The notes beneath the pieces were generated by a model, which was not told where the DNA came from, did not search any database, and saw nothing but the letters and a program-made list of their open reading frames with translations. From NCBI GenBank assembly GCA_015680905.1, contig CM027379.1:29158501-29222500 (forward strand): 64,000 nucleotides of DNA, read 5' to 3'. This document shows, piece by piece, positions 24,181 through 33,025 of the stretch. Every line of letters starts with the position of its first letter. The stretch's first letter is position 1. The translations under genes were made by a program, and so were the position numbers. This DNA is from Coptis chinensis (lineage: Eukaryota; Streptophyta; Magnoliopsida; Ranunculales; Ranunculaceae).

Positions 24181-24771
24181 ATTCTTTTGCAACTCTTCTT
24201 TGCCACCTTGCGAGTCCCTCCATATCAGCATCCATTCACCCACATCACATCCTAATGTCACGCTTTCACCTTCCATCACCAATATTCCCCACCTTCCACC
24301 TTTTCAAAGGAACCTTGAGTTTGCACTTGACCCTCTTGCTTCTCCTGTGCTTCATGATTATTCAAACTCTCCTGACACGGATATCATAACCAAGGATGAG
24401 CCACCCGACCCTTTCATTTTTAGATGTGTGATTATACCAACCCACGTCACCAATGAGTTTTGTGCTAAACCCACATTCTCATTTTGTCTATTCATTCCTT
24501 CTAAAACTTTTCTATATCCCACATATCTTCCACAACCATCCATTTTTTCACGATCATTCACTTGGTTACCCTTTTGTCGGAAAAATAGAAGAATTGCATG
24601 TTAGGTTAGGTTCTAGATCCATCAGTATTCATTCTCATTCTGCTAGGCCACGTCATAGGAAATCTTGGTGCTTGATTATGTTTGGTGGTGCCGTCCGTGT
24701 TAATTATTTATGGACAGACCCGCAACTCTTTAGATTGTTAATATATGGAAAATTATATGTTAATACATGTT
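24181..24771 (+). other. Element A segment in place of pol, shared with D
   Basis: Pro/Ser-rich open frame to 24600 (TKDEPPDPF, KTFLYPTYLPQPSIFSRSF), then non-coding sequence. The segment aligns with D on both sides of LINE G and has no counterpart in C, which has RT here. It resumes after solo LTR J at 26481. Confidence 0.7.
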
Positions 24772-26475
24772 TGATAAGCACCCAAAACTGTAATATTAAA
24801 CCCCGAGAGACATAGCATTTTGGTCGATTATGTGTTTAATAATCATGTAATAATTATATTTTCGTACTTTTGCAGGATTCCGCAATTAAAATAAATATAG
24901 TGATAAAACATGCATCGAAGTACGGGAATACGGGAATAATTGAAGTTTCCCACTCGACCACCGTGAAGCCCAACAAAGCCTGACTAAAGCCGAAGTTTCC
25001 AAAAGAATAGAACCAGTGCGGAATGGGTCCACATATAAAGAAACAACAAACTTCGAAGCTCAAATCGGATAAATCTAGATGCCGACGTTGGCTAGTGAAG
25101 TTGCCATAGCAACCCGGGTGACGAACTCTGCGCAAGGACAAAAAGTCGTAAAAACGCCAAAATCGGCGCCGCCAATGGACACACTAAGTGGACACACTCT
25201 GCGGGCCTAGAAGGCATGATGAGTCAGCATAGGCAGGTGGCAAAGGATGGTTTCAAATTGATACTACCCTGCAAGAGAGAAGACAACGTACCAATTCAAA
25301 CGGGGTGGTTTGAATTGACATAAGCTAAAAAACAAAACCTTAAATCAGCCAAAAGGACAAAAATTAAAATAGTTAAAACAAAGTTTTGTTTGAACCATTC
25401 AATTAGCATAAAAACAAAATCTAAAACATTCATGGATCACTCCTGTATCAGCCTATATATATGAAGGGTCGCCTTCATTATTATTTCCCTTCAAAGATAT
25501 TAATGCTTTAGCTATGCCTAGTTAGATTTTCTTCTTCAAGAAGACTTACATTTTGCCATTTCCATTTCAAAGAAATTTTAAATAATCATGGAAGTTATTT
25601 TTACCTTAATAATGATCATTTCTTTTCTAGTTTAATTCTTGTCCTGCATTTATTTACTTAAATGTATACAACAAGTTTTATTATTCCTTCTATGACCATG
25701 AGCTAATCCCCCCCTATCAGGGGGAGGGTTATGCTGCTCGTGTGAAAATCTGGATTGACTCGTTAATATTCTAGAATCATTACTTAGGAATTAGGCATAG
25801 AATTGACATCCGGTCCCAAAATGACTGAGACTGTACAAAGTTGGACTGCTGATGCTCCAGATATCGCTAGGCGTAACCTAAAAATGTCTCGCTAGCGACT
25901 CTTCTCTGGTGTCGGGCGACTCTCCAATTAGTCCAGCTGATGTGAAATCTAGCCAGGAGCTGAAATAATATACCAGAGATGCGGTATTATTAAAACTCCT
26001 TATGCTAGTGAAATGCGACCTAGAGATGTGGGCATGCACTAGGGATCAATACTCGACGTCGTCTCCGAAAACGAGATGAAGTAGAGATGTAGTGACGTGG
26101 AAATATAAACTGTTGAAAAATGATTCTCGCATGAGTATGACTAACTCTCTCCCTATTTCTCTATTTTTGTTTACCTACATCTATTCGCCGTAGTAATTTA
26201 CATTATTTGCATTACCGTTATTTTAATTAAACCCACTAAAAAGAAACCTAAAAATCCTACTCACCAAAAGTTGTAATTCCAGTTGTGAACCTATCCGAGC
26301 CCTAAGGTTTGGACGATCCCTTACTCGACCTATCTTACCAAACCCACGTGAGTAAGGTAACTTGACTAAAACGTACGACTATACGGACGTTGGACTTTGG
26401 ACTGTGGACCTCGGACTTAAGAAAATAAGTAACTGAAAACCAATAAACGTTCGAGAATAAAAACGTGATTAATCA
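24772..26475 (+). mobile_element. Solo LTR J inside element A
   Basis: 1704 bp, starting TGATAAGCACCC and ending TTAATCA, flanked by exact duplications atgtt (24767-24771 and 26476-26480). D sequence is continuous across the site. It is a separate, longer LTR family but keeps the TGATAAG start and a GC-rich stem-loop (CCCCC-TATCA-GGGGG, about 25709-25725). Confidence 0.88.
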
Positions 26476-26480
26476 ATGTT

Positions 26481-27142
26481 TTAGTCTAGTAAGTTTCAGG
26501 AATCTGATTTTAAAAGACCCATGTTTTAAAAACAAATTTTCTAAACCATGTTTTCAAAAATTTGTTTGGGGGTAGGGTGTTTGGTCTTTCCATTCTTGAT
26601 TACTCAACTTCCTATTCTTATCCCTTCCTCGTCTCGTGGCTAGTTTTATTGTATTATTGTTGTGTTAAGATTATTTTCCCTAGTTTTTAGTAGATTTTGA
26701 TTCCAAATTGTTTAGTTAAGTAGTTAATATTGATTTATGTATTTGTTATTTTAAATTGGAAGTTGTTTTACATTCTGACATATGCTTTGTTTATATTGTG
26801 AATCCCACCCTTCCAACTTGTTTGGGGGTGGACGTATTTATTTAGAAATGCCTCTAATCATATCCTCGTATTTTTTTTTTTGAAATATTATTGTCTGCTT
26901 GATAATGATCGGTTTATGTGCGTATGTTGCTAAATTGGTGTCGCTAGAATTAGCTAGTGTTGTTTGGTGCAACCTTAAGGAGTAGTGATTAGATGATTGC
27001 TATTTTAATTCCAGCCAAAAAGCTATTGGTTTGGTTTTAGAGTATGCATATGGTCTGTTTCTATTTTGGATTTAGAAATGTTCTTTTTCCATCATGTTGC
27101 CTTAACTATTTGGGCAACTTGTGGAACTTGGAAATAGTCCTC
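26481..27142 (+). other. Element A region between pol site and accessory unit
   Basis: Non-coding. Holds polypurine-like motifs at 26564-26576 and 26820-26831 and aligns with the post-integrase region of C (43190 onward). I see no gene. Confidence 0.65.
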
Positions 27143-27150
27143 TATAAATA
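27143..27150 (+). promoter_or_regulatory. internal TATA box upstream of accessory ORF of A
   Basis: A textbook plant TATA sequence (CTCTATAAATACAAGG) lies about 300 bp before the accessory ORF. C has TATTTAAA in the matching place (45606-45613). Use as a promoter is inferred. Confidence 0.45.
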
Positions 27151-27239
27151 CAAGGTTTACTCTCAACTTAACATCATAGCTCTCACTTTGCACCTCTCAC
27201 TTTTCCTTTCACTTTTACTTTATAACACGTCTATTACAC

Positions 27240-27362
27240 GAAAGCGCACTCCCCTTATTGTGCCTATACTCAGAGCGCGCACGCCCCCAAAGTACTGGAA
27301 TTCTTGCCAAGCCAGAGCGCGCCCGCGCCTTTATATAGGCTATCCGAAGCACACCCGCACCT
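27240..27362 (+). repeat. second copy of GC-rich leader module in A
   Basis: Shares GAGCGCGC, AGTACTGGAATT and AGCACACCCGC, in the same order and spacing, with 21353-21482 in the gag leader. The copies are diverged but clearly homologous. Confidence 0.85.
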
Positions 27363-27503
27363 TCACCTCATCACAATGCAAGTTCTGATTTGTGGGATCT
27401 TCTGCAGTTATTTCCAGGAGTTCTAGAGTGTATTTATTTGATATGAAGTCTCCTCAGATCATACTAGAGATGTCCTTCGAAGATTTGTTCACGAGTGACA
27501 CGT

Positions 27504-28313
27504 ATGGATCTTGGTTTTCGCGATGTGATTATACAGGCAAGATGGCAGCCTTTAATGGTAAGCTCTGATGAACTATATTCTCCTACACTTACAACTTATT
27601 TTTATGAGCATTGTAAGTTCTTTGAAAGACCGAATGGAGAACAAGTGTTCTCTATCACCATTGGCGATGAAACAATGGACTTAACCAAGTTCTTGTTGGC
27701 TTTTGCTCTTGGACTGTCTATGCCTGCTAAAATCCAAAACTCATGGGGCTATTGGGTAGATAATATGTATGTCTACAACTATGAGTTTTTGCATGAGACC
27801 CATGGGGCAGGGATTTTTCGTGTCGAGGACCAAGGGCAATATAACGTAGCCCTTGGTAGCTTGTCCCTTAACGTGGACACTATTATGTTCTTTATAATGC
27901 TAAATTTCTTAAGGGAATGGCGTTTTTCTTCTGCAAATGACACCACTTGTAACATCTTCCTTGCTTTAGCTACGGGACGTATGCTCTATTACCTTCCTCG
28001 GATCTTAGTTTCTAGTTTAGCACGAGCCCATAGTATGAGGCATAAGTATCTTCTTATGCCTGTCTTAGTTTGTCGAATCATGCTATGTTTCTTTCTTGAG
28101 TTTTGTGCCCATTTCATGGATTGGGTTGGGGTTGACATTATGAGACCCACCAATTGCATTTTACGCTCATTCCGTGCAATGACTTGGCAGAGGTGGAGGC
28201 TACAACCTAATTGGATTGCCCCTTACACCCCATCCGACCAAGTGGTGCTTAACATGTTAGAAATTGTAGATGATAAATGGCGTGAGGCTTGGCAAATTAT
28301 CATGGCGTGGTAG
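27504..28313 (+). CDS. accessory ORF of element A (env-position, plant-transposon-type protein)
   Basis: Open frame of about 270 residues downstream of the gag/protease part. Visible blocks are LYSPTLTTYFYEHCKFF, FALGLSMPAKIQNSWGYWVD, a hydrophobic FLREWRFSS region, and ARAHSMRHKYLLMPVLVCRI. The layout (W...Y.P.L...FY...V.G...L...LG.P) resembles the 'putative plant transposon protein' regions found in Athila/Tat elements downstream of pol (from memory). Related regions occur in C (about 45950-46850) and B (54412-55275). Its function is unknown. One predicted hydrophobic stretch is not enough to call it an envelope. The element is a fossil and I make no claim that the protein is made. Confidence 0.7.
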   Translation: MDLGFRDVIIQARWQPLMVSSDELYSPTLTTYFYEHCKFFERPNGEQVFSITIGDETMDLTKFLLAFALGLSMPAKIQNSWGYWVDNMYVYNYEFLHETHGAGIFRVEDQGQYNVALGSLSLNVDTIMFFIMLNFLREWRFSSANDTTCNIFLALATGRMLYYLPRILVSSLARAHSMRHKYLLMPVLVCRIMLCFFLEFCAHFMDWVGVDIMRPTNCILRSFRAMTWQRWRLQPNWIAPYTPSDQVVLNMLEIVDDKWREAWQIIMAW

Positions 28314-30171
28314 GATGCCAAGGAACCTCAATTTTTCATAGAAGAGGAGGACAATGCGTAAATGCTGGATATGAGGTAAGTTTTACTTTTTGTTCGTGTT
28401 TGCTTATGTCCCAAGCAATTTAATTTTTATCCCCATAACGGGTGGAACTCATATAGAGTTGTGCCAATTTTTATTTATCTATATTAGTATGTTCTAAGTT
28501 TGTTTTGCAGGTGTTCTTAAATTTTCACGCGTTTCCATGGTATTTTCTATCCTTCTTATTTCTATACTTTGAGAACAAAGAATGTTTTTGTTTGGGGGTG
28601 GCATAAAAACACGCGTAAAATTTAAGGCAGCTATTAGGATAATATATGTTTAATATGCACTTGTTTTCTAGTAAAAATTTAAAAAAAAAAATCAAAAATA
28701 TAAATAAAAAGTTTATGCTATACACTTAGGAATACTAGTATTGTTTCTTTTTTCCATGATGATATTAATCTAGAAGTTTCACGATAGCTTTTAAATTAGA
28801 ATAGTTTTTAGAAATTTAGGTTAATATGTATGTAATAATTATTGCATCTTTTCATAAATATATTGCATGAGCATTAATGTTTGTATTGGCAGTAAGTTTT
28901 TGAAATCTAGGCTAGAGTACTTATTTTACAAATCCTGTGAGAATATAACCTTAAAGCCTTATATGACTGAAATATTTGAGAAATGACACAAGCGAGAAGT
29001 AAATTCCAAATAGAGAAATCACACGTCCACTTGCTTGATCACTATACCATATCCTAAGCGAGAATTTAGGCCATTTTTGGATCGATATAGCCAGAAATTC
29101 AAACCTTATGAAATTATTTTCCGTTAGTCACCCCTCTAAGCCTTTCTTTAGCCTTTCATAAACCGCAAATCCTTTACCCTTTTATATAAAACAAAATAAA
29201 AATAAAAACCAACCTACCCATTTTTGAATGAGTCTAAGAATAGAGATGAAATGAAGAATAGAAAAGAGAAAGACCTGTGAAACCAAGAATTTGTTAGTTG
29301 CTTCAAATAAGAAAAGGAAGTTTCTATCCAAAGAAAAGAATAAATAAATAAAATAAAAAGTTAGAACTCTAAAAATAGAATCAAAAGAGTTAAAAGCCAA
29401 AAGAAAAAGAAAAAAATGGCTAAGGATGTAAGGATGGAAACAAAGTGTAGAAGCAAAGTAAGAACAAGGTTTTCTCTAGTTACATAATATGAAGACTCTA
29501 TTATCTCAGACTTCTCCTTTTGAATATCTATTTCTTTCCTTCTTAAACCATCTCCTAATCCCTGCAACACCTAATAAAGACCTCTAGCTCAATTATGATT
29601 AGGTTAGTGTGATAGTAAGTGGCAGATGTATTTGATTGACTTCGGCTTTCTTGTGTGTCATTGAGATTGTAAGGTAAAGTGTGTCCATTGCACACTAGAG
29701 TGAGCGAAACTTGAGTGAAAATATTAGAGTGTTTTTGTCTTGACATATATGTGAGGGCTTACTTAAAGACGCTATTCCAAAGTTTCAGAAACGAATATGT
29801 TATTGCATTTCATAGCATAGTTCATTATATATATGTTTATCCATAGATGATTGATTATTATGCACGTATTAGCTTAGATTTCGACTTGATTATTCTGTAT
29901 TAATTGCTAGTGAGATGTATAGATATCTGAGAATAAAGTAGGAAACAGTAATTTTATTTCTTAGTCGTTGTAGTATAGATGAAGTTTGTGAGTACCTTCT
30001 TTGGAAAACTGTCACGAGACTATAACTCGTCCACTAGGGAATTTCTAGTGGTTTAAGGCTTTATTGCATATGGTCAATGCAATCGTACTTGGTGAAACGA
30101 GATTAGTTAGAACTCTATTTTTGGTCATTTATATTAATTTCTCATATTTGCTTGAGGACAAACAAAATGCT
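28314..30171 (+). other. Element A 3' non-coding region
   Basis: AT-rich, with a polypurine-like motif at 28590-28601 preceded by TTTGAGAACAAAG. It aligns with 46850-48720 of C and with the 3' region of D. No gene. Confidence 0.75.
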
Positions 30172-30185
30172 ATTTGGGGGTGGTT
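30172..30185 (+). promoter_or_regulatory. Element A polypurine tract
   Basis: ATTTGGGGGTGGTT lies directly before the 3' LTR, after CTTGAGGACAAAC. Confidence 0.88.
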
Positions 30186-31552
30186 TGATAAGAGCCCAGA
30201 ATTGTAGTTTTAACCCCTTAATAATATTACATTTAGACCAATTATGTGATTAATAAATAAGAGTTAGTACTGTTTACGTGCTTTTGTGTATTCCAGGTAT
30301 TGGAGTCGATTATGAGAAGAAATATGTCACTTTTTGAGAAAAAGGAGCAAAGGTCGGTTGCTAAGAAGTTCTTTGATTAAAGGCCAAGATTCAAGGAGAA
30401 AAAGCCTTTTTAAAGCCTGGTCAAAGCTGAAAAGTCAAAGTCAACGCGGGCAGAAATAGAGCAGAAAAGTCAATAGAATTTCCACAAGTCGTATCTTTGG
30501 ACTCAGACTTCAGAATTGGGCCTATTATATGTCAAAAAGACCAGCTCAGAAAGAGCTTTCTAATGGTCTAAGCCTTGACCCAATTAGAAGAGTAGAAGTG
30601 GATGAAAAGGCTATTGCAGTAATTTCCAATAGAGAATCCATTTTTGGACATATGTAATTAGGTTTTGGGCTTGATTTCATGGCCCAAAACATGGCTCCAA
30701 AGCCCATGCATGAAATTGTAGACCTAGCCCTCTCCTATCTAAAGAGGACTAAGGCATAACTCTTAGGTACTTAGATTTGGACTTAGTTTTAGTTTTTAGA
30801 ATAATTCTCACCTAGGATTTAATTCATATAACTCTCCTAGATTTTACTTAATTAATTATTCAGTACTTAGTTTTTAATATAGTTTTCAATTCTTAGACTC
30901 TCTTCCATTAGATTAATAAAGCTAAGTTATTGTTTTTCATTATGTCTTCTTCTTATTTCTTTATTAATGATAGTCTAATGAATCTGAGCTAAACCTCCAT
31001 TAAAGGGGTTTGATGAAGCTTTGATGAAGACTTGATGTGTTAGTTAGAATTATTGTATTTAAGAGTTTCACTCTAGTAGGTTAGTTGATTCACCATGAGA
31101 ATGGGTTGAACTTTCTCACATGCTAATTATTAGTTGGTAGAGATTGCCATGAATAATTAGGGATCAAATACTTAATCTTTATTGGTTAGGATTGCAATAA
31201 TCTACACTAGCACATTAGGAATCAATCAAAGTGGAATCAAATCCCCCTAATTCCTTCTCCATATTCACATCTTAATATTTAATTGTTATAATATAAGTTA
31301 AAACGTCTTAAGTAGTCCAATCACCATATTAGTATAATTATAATCCATTACTCTCATTGATTTTGTTAGAATAGATTAAACTAGCGAAACTTACGTCTAA
31401 ATAAACTAAGAGTGGAATGAATTCTCTACTCCCCATATTGCATGATAAATGAGAGTAGAACTTTGATCATAGAGTAGTAAACAACTTTAGTTTTACTTAT
31501 TCATAGTATAACTAGTTAAGAGTAGGTAAAACTATTGTTTTTACATATATCA
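30186..31552 (+). repeat. Element A 3' LTR
   Basis: 1367 bp, the same length as the 5' LTR. Most differences between the two fall in the first 600 bases. Confidence 0.93.
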
Positions 31553-31591
31553 CTAGACAAATCTCCTGTTTCTAGTCCTCCATCTCTTAAG

Positions 31592-32412
31592 ATGGCTGAT
31601 GAAGTAGTGCAAGCTGAAAAGCCTCTCTCCAACTTCTACACACCGTTGCAAGATGGACCTCCATCTTGTATACGACTCACACCGCTTACGAGCGATTTTA
31701 AGATTCCACCGAACGTGTTCAATCTTCTACCTATCTTCTATGGGTTAGAACACGACAGTTCGACAATCTATGCCGGATACATGAAGTATGTAATACCTTT
31801 CATCATTCGGGAATCACCGACGACCATGTTAAGCTACGAGTTTTTCCTTTCACTCTAGTTAGTAAGAGTCACGCTTGGCTTCTCTCATAGAAGGCCGACT
31901 CTTTTGATACATGGGAAAAGGTTGTGTTCTCCTTCATGAAGAAGTATTTTCCACTGAAGAAAACAGAAGAGATAAGAAACAAGATACAATTCTTCAGACA
32001 GAGTCCAAGTGAGACATTTTCTGAAGTGTGGGATAGATTCTCTGGCCTACTCCATTCATATCCTCACCATAAACTAGAAAAATCTACTCTTGTCCAATGT
32101 TTCTTCAAAGGCTTTCTCCCAGAACACAAAGTAACCATCGACATCATGAGTAATGGTAATTTTTGGATAGAGGTGCAGCCGAAGCTTTAACCTTTCTTGA
32201 AAACCAAGCTGAAAAGAGTACCCATTGGGGGCGACATAAACAATTCCAGAACAGTCCAACCCAGTACAACTAAGGCTAGTGGTATTTTTTAAGTTAAATC
32301 AGATCCAGAAATCAAAACCCTAATAGAAACCCTCACAAGAAAGATAGATGCCCCCACAACCAAACTAAAAGACCAAACCTTTCGTTCTGTCATGAACATA
32401 AATACCTTACCA
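31592..32412 (+). pseudogene. Element B gag, N-terminal and central part
   Basis: Starts MADEVVQAEKPLSNFYTPL at 31592. PPNVFNLLPIFYGLEHD follows, then the gag core with FRQSPSETFSEVWDRFSGLL and a segment corresponding to the MNINS block. It is clearly related to A and C gag but more diverged. LINE H cuts it at about 32413. It is a fossil with several breaks. Confidence 0.82.
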
Positions 32413-32765
32413 TGGTTTGGCCATTTGGAGCATAATTGCCCGAGGAGAGTTAGCAAACAAAAAACCAATGCGGTATGGCTAAAGAAGGATAACAAAGAAG
32501 AGGAAGAGGTAGAGAATACAAGCATAGCATGTAAGGAAAAAGGGGAAATTGAGAAAGGAAAAGCTCCTGAGGTACAAGAAGTACACACAGTGGAAGAAAT
32601 GGAGAATACCGATATCCAAGAAATACAAACAGTTGAAGAGGAAGGGAAGTGGGAGACCCCAAAAAGGAAGCATACAATCAAAGCAAGAAATGATGGTGAA
32701 AATGAAAAGACAAGAGTATCAGATAGGAAGGAAGAGAGTAATGAGCAAAATAGTGGAAGAGTTTA
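32413..32765 (+). pseudogene. LINE H ORF1 C-terminal remnant
   Basis: Begins with the last half of a CCHC knuckle (GHLEHNC). A highly charged, Glu/Lys-rich tail (KKDNKEEEEVENT, EVQEVHTVEEMEN) follows and ends at a stop at 32765. Plant L1 ORF1 proteins bind RNA and have DUF4283, a knuckle and an acidic tail in this order; LINE I shows the whole arrangement. The N-terminal part is missing through 5' truncation. The reading frame happens to run in from the gag of B. Confidence 0.75.
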
Positions 32766-32853
32766 GGGGAAATTGAAACAGAGTGAGCAGATAACCATCA
32801 GTAGGCCCGGAACTCATATAGTACAAAATATTTCACGGGGAGGTAATCAACAC

Positions 32854-33025
32854 AAAGGGAGAATTTAGTGATAAAGGGAGAATTTAGTTAGGAAGTATAA
32901 TATTAATATTATGGCATTGGTGGAAACAAAAGTGAAGCAAGGAAACATGGATGCGGTGATTACCAAATGCTTTCCCAGTTGGGCAGCAGAACACATCTAT
33001 GAGTTTAGTGATAAAGGGAGAATTT
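32854..33025. repeat. repeated AAAGGGAGAATTTAGT motif in LINE H
   Basis: A 16-base motif is repeated at 32854-32869 and 32873-32888. A 22-base stretch (32864-32885) recurs exactly at 33004-33025 inside the endonuclease frame. Confidence 0.85.

Larger units (their letters stand above)
19845..31552 (+). mobile_element. Element A: Ty3/gypsy (Athila/Tat-type) element without recognisable pol
   Basis: Bounded by exact 5-bp duplications ctaga (19840-19844 and 31553-31557). Parts: 5' LTR 19845-21211, PBS 21214-21226, leader, gag 21734-about 23600, protease to 24180, a segment shared with D, solo LTR J 24772-26475, internal promoter-like unit, accessory ORF 27504-28313, non-coding 3' region, polypurine tract, 3' LTR 30186-31552. 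No RT, RNase H or integrase is seen, so it would have depended on a helper such as C. Both LTRs are 1367 bp and differ by about 5 percent, or roughly 2 million years at an assumed 1.3e-8 per site per year. The structure is complete but gag is broken, with of the order of ten breaks. Confidence 0.92.

Noticed and set aside
26564-26831. internal polypurine motifs as boundaries of further inserted LTRs
   Set aside because: No LTR start (TGATAAG) follows them, and the same motifs sit at matching places in C and D.
27504-28313. calling the accessory ORF an envelope gene
   Set aside because: Position suits an env-like gene, but I see no clear signal peptide, transmembrane anchor pair or cleavage site.
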